From NCBI GenBank assembly GCA_964581565.1, contig CAZOOZ010000011.1, forward strand, positions 1 to 64,000: a DNA stretch of 64,000 bases, written 5' to 3'. This document shows, in pieces, positions 17,112-25,326 of the stretch (its first letter is position 1; every line of letters starts with the position of its first letter). Made by a program: the position numbers and the translations under genes. The stretch comes from UBA1433 sp964581565. Lineage in GTDB: Bacteria; Bacillota; Clostridia; Eubacteriales; UBA1433. The notes under the pieces are model-generated. The model saw nothing but the letters and a program-made list of their open reading frames with translations, ran no database searches and was not told the DNA's origin.

Positions 17112-18236
17112 ATGGAAAAAAAGAAAAAATTAGGTATTCCTGTAGCGCTTGGTATCGGCAGCACATGGTTTGCTTCGCATTGTGGTGCAGGATTTGCCTC
17201 AGGAACACAGGAAGTAGCATTTTTCTTATCACATACTTGGTACAGTGCTTTTCTTCCTTTTGTTTCCATGGGTATTTTAGCAATAGCGTATTACATAACA
17301 CTTGAATTGACAAGAGAATTCGACATTCGTAATTATAGACAATGGTCTGACAAAATTTATTCTCCTTATCAAAAGGTTTTTTCAATTGTCTGGGAGATAT
17401 GCTATTTAGCCGTAGGCTTTATTGCTACAAGCGCTTGTCTTGCTGCAGGAGGCGAACTATTATTACAAAAGTTGGGAATTCCGTATTATATTGGAATTGT
17501 TATTGTGTTCGTCATTGTAACATTAATCTGCATGTATGGGGCTAAAGCAGTTATAGCGGCATCAACAACAATGTCTATTTGCTTGATTATCATGGTAGTG
17601 ATCGTTACTATTTTGGGGATTGCATCGGGATGGGATAATACAAAGCAGGCAATTACAGATAAAGTCATATACACATCATCGGGAGAAGCTATATGGAGAA
17701 TGTTTGTATATGCAGGTTATCAATGTACGTTTATTGGAACATTGGTAGCCGTAAGCGAAACAGTGGTTACAAAAGCAAATTCAAGAAATTCAGCTATTGT
17801 CGGGTGGATGATTAATGCTGTTATGCTAACGTTGGTATGTGTGATGTTAATGGGGTATATGCCGGCCGTAAAAACAGAAGCATTACCGACCTTATATGTT
17901 GTTGATCATGTTGGCAGTCCTGTCATTCAGGTATTGTATTCAGTAATACTGTTTGTGGCACTCGTGAGTACGGCTGTTTGCTGTGTATACGGACCCACAA
18001 AAAAATTCACAATGCAATTTAAATTTGGAACAGAAAAATCAAGATCGGCACTTGTTTGTATTACATATATGATCTTAGCGCTCGCATTGTCAACAGTGGG
18101 ACTACTTGCCTTAGTGCAAAAAGGTTATTATTACGTGGGCATAGCCAATATCCCTTTCACAATTTGTGCGGCTATCTTTATTGGAGCCTATAAATTGAAA
18201 AAGAAAAGAGCTGCTAATGAAAAAGCGGCAGCTTAA
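17112..18236 (+). CDS. YkvI-like membrane permease, APC superfamily type
   Basis: This 374-aa integral membrane protein begins with a short lysine-rich tail and a first segment rich in Gly and Cys (GAGFASGTQE near residue 32), like the unwound TM1 of LeuT-fold transporters. About ten membrane segments follow. It resembles the uncharacterised Bacillus YkvI family; substrate unknown. GAGAGG precedes the ATG. It is alone between the AT-rich spacer and a strong terminator, divergent from another LeuT-fold-type transporter (AGCS). Confidence 0.75.
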   Translation: MEKKKKLGIPVALGIGSTWFASHCGAGFASGTQEVAFFLSHTWYSAFLPFVSMGILAIAYYITLELTREFDIRNYRQWSDKIYSPYQKVFSIVWEICYLAVGFIATSACLAAGGELLLQKLGIPYYIGIVIVFVIVTLICMYGAKAVIAASTTMSICLIIMVVIVTILGIASGWDNTKQAITDKVIYTSSGEAIWRMFVYAGYQCTFIGTLVAVSETVVTKANSRNSAIVGWMINAVMLTLVCVMLMGYMPAVKTEALPTLYVVDHVGSPVIQVLYSVILFVALVSTAVCCVYGPTKKFTMQFKFGTEKSRSALVCITYMILALALSTVGLLALVQKGYYYVGIANIPFTICAAIFIGAYKLKKKRAANEKAAA

Positions 18237-18256
18237 TCGTTAATTGAATTTTAATA

Positions 18257-18290
18257 AAAGAGAGCAAGAAAACTTGCTCTCTTTTATTAA
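18257..18290 (+). terminator. Terminator after the YkvI-like gene
   Basis: Perfect 13-bp stem (18257-18269 with 18274-18286) ending in TTTTATT. Confidence 0.88.
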
Positions 18291-18355
18291 ATCAATTGAT
18301 ACTTATAGACAAATAAGATATATTAAATAATATAAAACATATGGAGGAAATAAAT

Positions 18356-18679
18356 ATGATTTTTGAACTTAGAATCTATCATGTTGCAAAAGGGAAAGCG
18401 GAAAATTTACATAAAAGATTTAAAGACAACACTTTTAAACTGTTTGAGAAACATCAAATTCATGTATGCGATTTTTGGCAAGATACGGCGGGGGAGAGAA
18501 TATATTATATTTGTGCATTTGAAAACGAGCAAAAGAGGCAGGAATTATGGAAAAATTTCAAAAGTGATGAACAGTGGATTAAAGTGAAAAGCGAGTCTGA
18601 AAAAGATGGATCACTTGTTGACAGCGTCGAATCAATTGTATTAACTAGAGTTAATTATATCAAGCCAAACTGGAACTGA
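18356..18679 (+). CDS. NIPSNAP family protein
   Basis: A 107-aa cytosolic protein with the NIPSNAP ferredoxin-like (dimeric alpha/beta barrel) pattern: MIFELRIYHVAKGKAE at the start, a central WQDTAGERIYYICAFE strand pair and EQWIKVKSE near the end. The family's biochemical role in bacteria is not known. I start at the ATG at 18356, where GGAGG lies 10 bases upstream; an in-frame ATG at 18341 sits before that site. Single-gene unit ended by a terminator. Confidence 0.75.
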   Translation: MIFELRIYHVAKGKAENLHKRFKDNTFKLFEKHQIHVCDFWQDTAGERIYYICAFENEQKRQELWKNFKSDEQWIKVKSESEKDGSLVDSVESIVLTRVNYIKPNWN

Positions 18680-18688
18680 CGAATAGCC

Positions 18689-18718
18689 AAAAACCCGTTA
18701 CAATGATGACGGGTTTTT
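18689..18718 (+). terminator. Terminator after the NIPSNAP gene
   Basis: 10-bp stem (18689-18698 with 18709-18718) with five terminal T. Confidence 0.8.
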
Positions 18719-18794
18719 AGTATAAACAAGCATTTTTATTACTATTTTATTATGAATTGCCAATACTACAGTTAATAGTAAAGGATAAATATAA

Positions 18795-19781
18795 ATGTAT
18801 TACTTAATAAGAAAAGTTTTTAATCCCGAAATATTTCAAGGTAAATATAAGAAGAAAAACTATTTTGAAGGTTGGTATTTTAAAAATATTGATAATAAAA
18901 AGAAGAATGCATTGGCAGTCATTCCTGGTATTTCATATGATAAAAGTAACTTGAATGCACATGCATTTATTCAAATATTAAATATGAATGATAATAGGCA
19001 TCATTATTTTAAATATGATTTATCTAGTTTTAAGTTTAATGAGCAGTACTTCGAAATAGAAATAGAAAAAAATTATTTTTCCGCCAAAAAAATGATTCTT
19101 GAGATAGAAAGCGAAGATATAAATATTTTATCACATTTGTCATTTGAAAATATTGTTTCGTATCCGAAAAAATTATTATGGCCGGGAATCATGGGGCCGT
19201 TTTCTTTTGTGCCGTTTATGGAATGCTATCACGGTATCGTAAATATTCACCATGATGTCATCGGTCAAATAAAATATAATGATGCAGAGTTAGATTTTAG
19301 CGGTGGCTATGGCTATATTGAAAAGGATTGGGGGAGAAGTTTTCCGTCGGCTTGGATATGGCTTCAATCCAATCATTTTGACGAAGAAGGAATCACATTA
19401 ATGTTTTCTGTTGCTAAAATCCCTTGGTTTGCGAAAGAGTTTACGGCATTTATATCTTTTTTAAGATTTGAAGATAAATTAATCCGCTTTGCAACTTATA
19501 CAAAAGCAAAGATAAAAAAACTCAATCTATATAATAACAATATGCAAATTACATTAGAAGATAGTAAATATATAATGGAATTACATGTTTTCGGGAATAC
19601 ACAAGGATCCTTAAAAGCACCTAAAGACGGCCAAATGGAAAGAGAAATTTTAGAAAGTATTAACGCAGCTGTTGCCGTAGAATTAACGGATAAAAAAGGC
19701 GATATCCTTTATAAAGGATTGGGTACAAATACCGGGTTGGAAATAGTGTGCAATGAATATGATTTTCATTTTATAAATTAA
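18795..19781 (+). CDS. Tocopherol cyclase-like family protein
   Basis: This 328-aa protein looks like the bacterial relatives of tocopherol cyclase. It opens with the family-typical NPEIFQGKYKKKNYFEGWYFK, of which FEGWYFK near residue 27 is the key part. HAFIQIL, GPFSFVPFMECYHG, GYGYIEKDWGRSFPSAW and WLQSNHF follow. It has no signal peptide or membrane segment. Clostridia do not make tocopherol, so the real role is unknown; a lipocalin-like lipid-binding fold is the safer expectation. AAGGAT lies before the ATG. Convergent with glnK. Confidence 0.75.
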   Translation: MYYLIRKVFNPEIFQGKYKKKNYFEGWYFKNIDNKKKNALAVIPGISYDKSNLNAHAFIQILNMNDNRHHYFKYDLSSFKFNEQYFEIEIEKNYFSAKKMILEIESEDINILSHLSFENIVSYPKKLLWPGIMGPFSFVPFMECYHGIVNIHHDVIGQIKYNDAELDFSGGYGYIEKDWGRSFPSAWIWLQSNHFDEEGITLMFSVAKIPWFAKEFTAFISFLRFEDKLIRFATYTKAKIKKLNLYNNNMQITLEDSKYIMELHVFGNTQGSLKAPKDGQMEREILESINAAVAVELTDKKGDILYKGLGTNTGLEIVCNEYDFHFIN

Positions 19782-19785
19782 AATA

Positions 19786-19818
19786 CAAGAAGATGCATAT
19801 GCATCTTCTTGCTTGATA
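19786..19818. terminator. Bidirectional terminator between the cyclase-like gene and glnK
   Basis: A 26-bp perfect palindrome (19786-19811) between convergent genes, followed by a T-rich stretch on the plus strand. Confidence 0.75.
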
Positions 19819-19824
19819 TTTTAT

Positions 19825-20163
19825 TTAAAGAACACTTTCTCCTTCTTCTCTGCTTCGGATACGAATCGCTCGTTCGACATTGCTTATAAATATTTTTCCA
19901 TCTCCGAATTCACCGGTACGAACCGTTTGGATAATTGTGCTTACAATTTCGTCCACTCTTTCATCCGGAACCACGATCATAAGCATAATTTTCGGTAAAA
20001 CATTTAAAAACACTTCACTGCCTCTGTAGTATTCTTTCCAGCCTTTTGTTGCGCCGCATCCCATTACCTGTGAAATGGTGACGCCTTTAATATCCATTTT
20101 GTTGAGGGCTTCTTTAATTTCTTCTAATTTGGCAGGCTGAATAATGGCTTCAATTTTTTTCAT
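19825..20163 (-). CDS. glnK: P-II family nitrogen regulator (GlnK type)
   Basis: This 112-aa trimeric signal protein senses 2-oxoglutarate and ADP/ATP and plugs the ammonium channel when ammonium is plentiful. Visible: MKKIEAII start, T-loop region TKGWKEYYRGSEV (residues 39-51), GDGKIF B-loop near 88 and a C-loop RSREEGE. Position 51 is Val, where proteobacterial P-II has the uridylylated Tyr, so control by that modification is unlikely. It follows amtB by 12 bases with an AGGAGG site, the usual amtB-glnK pair. Confidence 0.95.
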   Translation of the reverse strand: MKKIEAIIQPAKLEEIKEALNKMDIKGVTISQVMGCGATKGWKEYYRGSEVFLNVLPKIMLMIVVPDERVDEIVSTIIQTVRTGEFGDGKIFISNVERAIRIRSREEGESVL

Positions 20164-20175
20164 TTTAACCTCCTT

Positions 20176-21417
20176 TTAATCCATTCCTAAGAAGGAAGGA
20201 TATGCATTTTCACTATGTTCACAGATGTCGAGCCCTTTGCTTTCCTCGCTTGAACTCACACGTATAGCCATAACTTTACGCAGTACAAACATGATAACAA
20301 AAGTACCTACAACAGATAGCGCGATGGTTATGAGAATAGCAAGAAGCTGTGCTCCGAAAAGATGCACATCACCAAATACTAATCCGTTCCATTGAGCGGC
20401 AGAGTTAATAGATGTTTTGGCGAATAATCCGGTAGCTATCCCACCCCAGATACCGCCGATACCATGGCAACCAAAAGCGTCCAAAGAGTCGTCATAACCA
20501 AATTTAGCTTTTATTTTACTTAAAGCAAAGTAAGAAATCGGGCTGGCGAGTCCGCCAATAATAATGGAAGACCATACAGGGACAAAGCCAGCGGCAGGCG
20601 TGATTGCGACCAGGCCTACTACCGCACCTGTAGCTGCGCCTAATAGAGTAGGTTTGCCTCTTAGAATTTTTTCTACGAGCATCCATGACAATACTGCGGC
20701 AGCTGCCGATGTGTTTGTGGTCAGAAATGCATGTACGGCAAGGCCGTTGGCGCCAAGTGCACTTCCGGCATTAAAACCAAACCATCCAAACCATAACAGA
20801 GCAGCACCCAAAAATACAAGCGGGATATTGTGTGGATGATAGGTTGTCATGCCCAGACCTTTCCGTTTGCCAAGCATAATCGAGGCAACTAATGCAGAGA
20901 CCCCGGAGCTTATATGTACAACATTTCCGCCGGCAAAGTCCACCGCTCCTAAATTTCTGATTAAACCGCCAACGCCCCAAACCATGTGTGCCATTGGATA
21001 GTATACGATTATAGACCATGCAGCAATAAATATAAAGAGCGCCGAAAAACGCATACGTTCTACTAAAGCTCCCGTGATCAGTGCGGGTGTTATTATTGCA
21101 AACATCATTTGAAATGCTGCAAAAAGATTATGAGGGATCGTTGCCGCATAATCACCATTAGGATCCCATGTCACTCCGTGCAGGCCAAACCATTGGAAAT
21201 TTCCAATAACTCCGCCTATGTCTTTTCCAAAAGACATTGTATAACCAATTAAAACCCACATTACTGCGGCAAGACCGCAGATAAAAAATGAAGAAAGTAT
21301 GGTATTGAGAACGTTTTTACGTCTGACCATACCACCATAAAATAATGCCAAACCCGGTGTCATTAAAAAAACCAAAGCAGTGGCGATGATAACAAATGCT
21401 GTATCTCCTGTGTTCAT
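20176..21417 (-). CDS. amtB: Ammonium transporter
   Basis: This 413-aa channel-type transporter carries ammonium across the cytoplasmic membrane. Eleven membrane segments are expected. Hallmarks are MTPGLALFYGGMVRRKN near residue 20, the pore histidines in NVVHISSG and GCHGIGG, and a cytoplasmic tail ending GLDICEHSENAYPSF, the P-II-responsive tail. The ATG at 21417 is chosen because AAAAGGAGGAAT lies 4 bases before it; an earlier in-frame ATG at 21456 falls inside the terminator stem of the leader. Regulation is probably by transcription attenuation in the leader and by GlnK at the protein level. Confidence 0.96.
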   Translation of the reverse strand: MNTGDTAFVIIATALVFLMTPGLALFYGGMVRRKNVLNTILSSFFICGLAAVMWVLIGYTMSFGKDIGGVIGNFQWFGLHGVTWDPNGDYAATIPHNLFAAFQMMFAIITPALITGALVERMRFSALFIFIAAWSIIVYYPMAHMVWGVGGLIRNLGAVDFAGGNVVHISSGVSALVASIMLGKRKGLGMTTYHPHNIPLVFLGAALLWFGWFGFNAGSALGANGLAVHAFLTTNTSAAAAVLSWMLVEKILRGKPTLLGAATGAVVGLVAITPAAGFVPVWSSIIIGGLASPISYFALSKIKAKFGYDDSLDAFGCHGIGGIWGGIATGLFAKTSINSAAQWNGLVFGDVHLFGAQLLAILITIALSVVGTFVIMFVLRKVMAIRVSSSEESKGLDICEHSENAYPSFLGMD

Positions 21418-21441
21418 ATTATTCCTCCTTTTATATTTTGT

Positions 21442-21501
21442 AAATAAAAAAGGCACTGAAAGACATTTTTTAATCTTAAAAAATATCTATTCAGCGCCTT
21501 T
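21442..21501 (-). terminator. Long terminator hairpin in the amtB leader (attenuator)
   Basis: On the minus strand AAAGGCGCUGAA (21501-21490) pairs with UUCAGUGCCUUU (21460-21449) with one G-U. An inner helix continues (21488-21478 with 21471-21461), followed by TTTTTTATTT. The 5' arm includes the hexaloop and 3' strand of the upstream small hairpin, so the two structures exclude each other. Confidence 0.8.
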
Positions 21502-21580
21502 GCTGTTTATTTACTTTTCATATAAATAAAACCGCAAAGTACCACATACGTGTAAAACTTCTAACAGCGCCTTTGCTGTT
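21492..21580 (-). promoter_or_regulatory. Tandem hexaloop hairpins of ANTAR-target type in the amtB leader
   Basis: Two minus-strand hairpins carry the identical loop AAAGGC. P1 is at 21563-21580 with stem AACAGC/GCUGUU, and P2 is at 21492-21505 with stem CAGC/GCUG. They lie in a 22-bp direct repeat (21492-21513 and 21565-21586, period 73). The loop has A at position 1 and G at position 4, the pattern described for RNA targets of ANTAR antiterminator proteins. An 8-bp helix between them (UUUAUUUA/UAAAUAAA) could bring them together. P2 overlaps the terminator stem, as in that mechanism. Confidence 0.75.
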
Positions 21581-21595
21581 TATTTATTTGAAGGT

Positions 21596-21625
21596 ATCAT
21601 AACATACAGCATCTGTCTTAGTCAA
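21596..21625 (-). promoter_or_regulatory. amtB-glnK promoter
   Basis: TTGACT and TATGAT are 18 bases apart on the minus strand. Transcription would begin about 8-10 bases before P1 of the leader, so the whole attenuator is in the transcript. Confidence 0.7.
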
Positions 21626-21728
21626 TACTCTTTTCATAAAATATATTTCTAGATTTGAATCGTTATTTTTTGGGAAAGATAATAAACTAGAGAATTTATT
21701 TATAAATTGCATCAGGATTAAAAATAGT

Positions 21729-22958
21729 ATGGAATATTTTAATCAGTTATTTATTAAAAATGGGTTTGGTGAAAATATTGCTGAAAGCCTATCGGTTGTA
21801 ATAGTTATTTTGATTATTGCAGTTATATGTGTTATTGCAACGATAATCATTAGAAAATTTCTTTTGAGATTACTTGCAAAGCATATAAAAAAAACCAGAA
21901 TAAAATCAGATGATTTTTTATGGGAAAGAAGGGTGTTTCATAAAATAGGAAACCTTATTCCTGCAATCATTATTTATAGTTCGGCCAGATATATTAACAT
22001 CTATGAGGATGTTATACAAAAAATAGCAATCGTAGGTATTTTCATTGTTATTATGAGTATTCTTAATTCTGCTCTGGACGCAATCAACGATTATTACAAA
22101 GTACTGCCTATATCAAAAGTCAGGTCTATTAAAGGTCTTTTACAGACATTGAAAATTTTAGTTGTTATTGTGGTTGCTATTATTATTGTTGCTGTGATTA
22201 TTGAAAAAAGCCCGCTTCTTTTGCTTAGTGGCATCGGAGCGGTTGCGGCAGTATTTTCATTTGTATTCAAAGACTCGATCTTAGGTTTGGTAGCAGGAAT
22301 TCAATTATCTTCAAATGATATGCTCAGACTTGGCGACTGGATAGAAATGTCAAAATTTGGAGCAAACGGTGATGTCATTGATATCTCGCTTACGACTATA
22401 AAAATACGGGATTTTGAAAATGCCATTGTAACCATCCCGGCATATACACTTATTTCTGATTCTTTCAAAAACTGGCGGGGTATGAAAAACGCAGGGGCAC
22501 GGCGTATAAAAAGAAGTATTTATATTGATATAAATAGTATTCAGTTTTGTACTCGTGAAATGTTGCGCAAATATAGTCAAATAGGTTTTTTAAAAGAATA
22601 TTTTGAAATGAAGAGTCGAGTGGTAGATTATCATGAATTCAATCAATATACCGGTATCTTCCCGGAAGAAAATCATAAAACCAATATTGAAATATTTCGC
22701 ATTTATATAGAGAATTATTTAAAAAATCATAACAAAATAAATAAAGAAATGATTCAGATGGTCAGAGAGCTTTCTCCGACCGATCATGGCATTCCATTAG
22801 AAGTTTATGCATTTATCAATGATACAAATTGGGTTTGTTATGAGGCTATTCAAGCTGAAATTATTGATCATATTTGCGCGTGTGTGCATATATTCGGCTT
22901 AAAAATATTTCAAAGACCTTCCGGATTTGACATAAAAGATTGTTTTTATGATGAATAG
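21729..22958 (+). CDS. Mechanosensitive channel, MscS superfamily (YbdG-like)
   Basis: This 409-aa membrane protein should open under membrane tension to release solutes. Four or five membrane segments cover residues 15-170. The pore helix and beta domain follow: LLSGIGAVAAVFSFVFKDS near 165-180, then GDWIEM near 206 and a FKNWRGM segment near 255. Length and the extended soluble C-terminus resemble E. coli YbdG rather than the shorter MscS. The ribosome site (AGGATT) is weak and rather distant. Single gene; a possible gene remnant follows it on the opposite strand. Confidence 0.85.
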   Translation: MEYFNQLFIKNGFGENIAESLSVVIVILIIAVICVIATIIIRKFLLRLLAKHIKKTRIKSDDFLWERRVFHKIGNLIPAIIIYSSARYINIYEDVIQKIAIVGIFIVIMSILNSALDAINDYYKVLPISKVRSIKGLLQTLKILVVIVVAIIIVAVIIEKSPLLLLSGIGAVAAVFSFVFKDSILGLVAGIQLSSNDMLRLGDWIEMSKFGANGDVIDISLTTIKIRDFENAIVTIPAYTLISDSFKNWRGMKNAGARRIKRSIYIDINSIQFCTREMLRKYSQIGFLKEYFEMKSRVVDYHEFNQYTGIFPEENHKTNIEIFRIYIENYLKNHNKINKEMIQMVRELSPTDHGIPLEVYAFINDTNWVCYEAIQAEIIDHICACVHIFGLKIFQRPSGFDIKDCFYDE

Positions 22959-23298
22959 TTTCACTACATTCCGCGACTCTTTTGATAGTTTGCAGAATCG
23001 GTATCACATTCAGTGCTTTCACAAAGAACCGATAGGCTTTGTAATCTAATTGTTCGAGAAATTCTACAATAATTGTAAGGTGTCACTGTATGATCAAAAT
23101 TGGAATTTTTAAAGATACCGTATTTTGAAGTAGAATATATTGGAGTTTTTCAGCAATTTTGCAGTATATTATGCAACGTTATTATAATTAAAATCGGTTC
23201 TTTTGTTTTTTTTACTATATTAAACTGTAAATATAAAAAATATCAGTAAAATCAAAAAATTATTATTAAATAATATTATATAAATTTTAAGCTGATTA
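22959..23298. other. Spacer between the MscS-like gene and the MacAB operon
   Basis: Apart from the possible minus-strand remnant in its first 130 bases, this spacer is AT-rich with no complete gene and no clear terminator for the channel gene. Confidence 0.5.
22960..23095 (-). pseudogene. Possible fragment of a decayed gene
   Basis: On the minus strand, from about 23086 down to 22957, an open frame reads FLEQLDYKAYRFFV, then KALNVIPILQTIKRVAECSET. The composition looks protein-like and the stretch is visibly richer in G+C than the rest of the spacer. It has no start codon or ribosome site and is interrupted upstream by a stop. I do not recognise the family. It may be a remnant or chance. 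Confidence 0.25.
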
Positions 23299-23327
23299 TT
23301 GATAAAGCATAAATTTCATAGTATGAT
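23299..23327 (+). promoter_or_regulatory. Promoter of the MacAB-type exporter operon
   Basis: TTGATA and TATGAT are exactly 17 bases apart, about 46 bases before the first start codon. Confidence 0.75.
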
Positions 23328-23373
23328 GAAATTTGGGGATTTGTATATTTAGAAAAAAGATGGAGATATCAAC

Positions 23374-24621
23374 ATGGAAAACCAAAAAGCAGACAAAATG
23401 AAAAAAAAGAAAAAAAGAAAAATCATTATTTTAATAGTGCTTAGTTTATTAATTATTAGTGTTGTATTATTTTTTTTATTAGCATCGAAAGATGAAGGAT
23501 ATACACAGGAAACTGTGCAAACAAAAGAAATTACAACCTATTACAGCTTTACCGGTAACATCGAGGCCAAAGATAGTCAGACTGTATATTCCAAAAACAT
23601 ACTTCCTATTAAAAAGATTTATGTAAAAGAGGGAGAGGCCGTTAAAAAAGGGGAGAAATTATTTGTTTTTGACGATAGCAGTATTGCATCAAGCATTGAT
23701 CAGGCTGCAGCTTCTGTAGAAATAGCGAAAATAAATTATGAAAAAGCAAAAAGCAGCAATAAAGATGCGCAAATATTGCAAGCTCAATCAGCAGTGGATA
23801 CTGCACAAATAGCATATGATAATGCAAAAACAAATTTAGATAATGCGACTTTATTATATAATCAGGGTACTCTCACGACACAAGAACTATCTCAAGCTCA
23901 AAATGCTTTTGATACGGCAAATACACAATTAATCAATGCGAAAAAATCACTTTCGATTGCTAGTGAGGCCGCTGATCAAAATATACAAATTGCAAAAGAA
24001 CAATTAAATCAAGCACAAGCCAGCTATGAAAATATTACACAACAAGCAGATGATTTGGTTGTTACCGCAGAAATCAGCGGGGAAGTAAGCGACATCTATG
24101 CGAAAGAGAACCAAACAGTCACAATGGGAAGTCCGATTATGAATATCGTTAATTATGATCAATTAGAAGTGACGGTAAAAGTAGACGAGTATGATCTTGC
24201 CGCTATCTCTGTGGGGAAAGAAGTATCTCTAACAGTCAGCGCACTAGATATAGAAGTGAAAGGCATAGTCGAAAAAGTTTCAAAACAGGCCACCGTTGTG
24301 AATGGTGTTTCATTCTTCCCGACAAAAATTGCTATAGAATCTAATGAAAATTTACGTGTCGGTATGTCTACCGAAATAAAGATATTAAATCAACATGCAG
24401 CAGATGCTACCACTATTTCAATGAAAGCTTTACAGTTTGATAATGAGAATCAACCGTTCATTTATTATAGAGATACAGAAGATAAGATAGCTACACGTGA
24501 AGTAAAAGTCGGCATAAATGACGGAACCACAGTGCAGATACTTGAAGGACTGAGCCCGGGGGATATCGTACTTGTGCCACAGGAACCGACTTTTAATCCA
24601 TTTGATGTTATTGCTGATTAG
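23374..24621 (+). CDS. Efflux adaptor protein, HlyD/MacA family
   Basis: This 415-aa periplasmic-adaptor-type protein would link an ABC exporter to the cell surface. It has a lysine-rich N-terminus, one membrane anchor (about residues 18-38), a split lipoyl/barrel-sandwich domain (VYVKEGEAVKKGEKLF-like IYVKEGEAVKKG near 89, and VVTAEISGEVS near 228) and a long alpha-helical hairpin of about residues 110-215 rich in Ala, Gln and Asn. It lies 15 bases before the ATPase gene, and the three genes form one MacAB-like exporter. The substrate (antimicrobial peptide, macrolide or own product) cannot be read from sequence. Confidence 0.88.
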   Translation: MENQKADKMKKKKKRKIIILIVLSLLIISVVLFFLLASKDEGYTQETVQTKEITTYYSFTGNIEAKDSQTVYSKNILPIKKIYVKEGEAVKKGEKLFVFDDSSIASSIDQAAASVEIAKINYEKAKSSNKDAQILQAQSAVDTAQIAYDNAKTNLDNATLLYNQGTLTTQELSQAQNAFDTANTQLINAKKSLSIASEAADQNIQIAKEQLNQAQASYENITQQADDLVVTAEISGEVSDIYAKENQTVTMGSPIMNIVNYDQLEVTVKVDEYDLAAISVGKEVSLTVSALDIEVKGIVEKVSKQATVVNGVSFFPTKIAIESNENLRVGMSTEIKILNQHAADATTISMKALQFDNENQPFIYYRDTEDKIATREVKVGINDGTTVQILEGLSPGDIVLVPQEPTFNPFDVIAD

Positions 24622-24636
24622 CAGGAGGGTAGTGCT

Positions 24637-25326
24637 GTGAATGAAGAAATCCTGTCTATGGCAAATATCGTTAAAACATATCAAATGGGAGAAGAAGAGC
24701 ATGTTGTATTAAAGGGTATAAATCTTAAAGTAAACAATGGTGATTTTGTTGCTATTTTGGGGCCTTCGGGATCCGGCAAAAGTACGCTTATGAATATCAT
24801 AGGTTGTCTGGATATACCTACCAGTGGAGAATATATATTATCTGGACAAAGAATCAGTTCACTTGACGAAATCGAGCTTGCTCGAATTCGTAGCAGAAAA
24901 ATAGGATTTATTTTTCAATCTTTTCAGTTATTGCCGCGGTTGAATGCAATAGAAAATGTCGAGTTGCCTTTAATATATGCCAAAATACCTCAGTCAAAAC
25001 GCAGGGAAAGGGCAAAACAGATGCTGGTTCGCGTTGGTTTGGAGGATAAGATGTATCATAAGCCAAATCAACTGTCAGGAGGACAACAGCAGCGGGTTGC
25101 AATTGCCCGTGCATTGTCAACAGAGCCAATGATACTACTTGCGGACGAACCGACAGGTGCCCTTGATCAAAAAACGGGGCATCAAGTCTTAGAATTATTT
25201 AATGAATTAAACAAAGAAGGCAAGACAATTATTATGATTACACATGATCAAAATATTGCGAAAAATGCAACTCGGATCGTTAGAATTTTAGATGGTGTCT
25301 TAACGGAGAGTGAAATAAATGATTAA
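24637..25326 (+). CDS. ABC exporter ATPase, MacB/LolD type
   Basis: A 229-aa ATPase that powers the MacB-like permease. Walker A GPSGSGKST near residue 44, Q-loop FQSFQLLPRL near 92, ABC signature LSGGQQQRVAIARAL near 146-160, Walker B ILLADEPTGALD near 166 and H-loop ITHDQ near 204 are all present. It starts with GTG behind GGAGGG and overlaps the permease start by 8 bases. Confidence 0.93.
   Translation: MNEEILSMANIVKTYQMGEEEHVVLKGINLKVNNGDFVAILGPSGSGKSTLMNIIGCLDIPTSGEYILSGQRISSLDEIELARIRSRKIGFIFQSFQLLPRLNAIENVELPLIYAKIPQSKRRERAKQMLVRVGLEDKMYHKPNQLSGGQQQRVAIARALSTEPMILLADEPTGALDQKTGHQVLELFNELNKEGKTIIMITHDQNIAKNATRIVRILDGVLTESEIND

Noticed and set aside
21492..21586. Two 22-bp direct repeats as a mini CRISPR or integration site
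   Set aside because: Only two copies, and each forms a hexaloop hairpin within the amtB leader; the antitermination reading explains them better.
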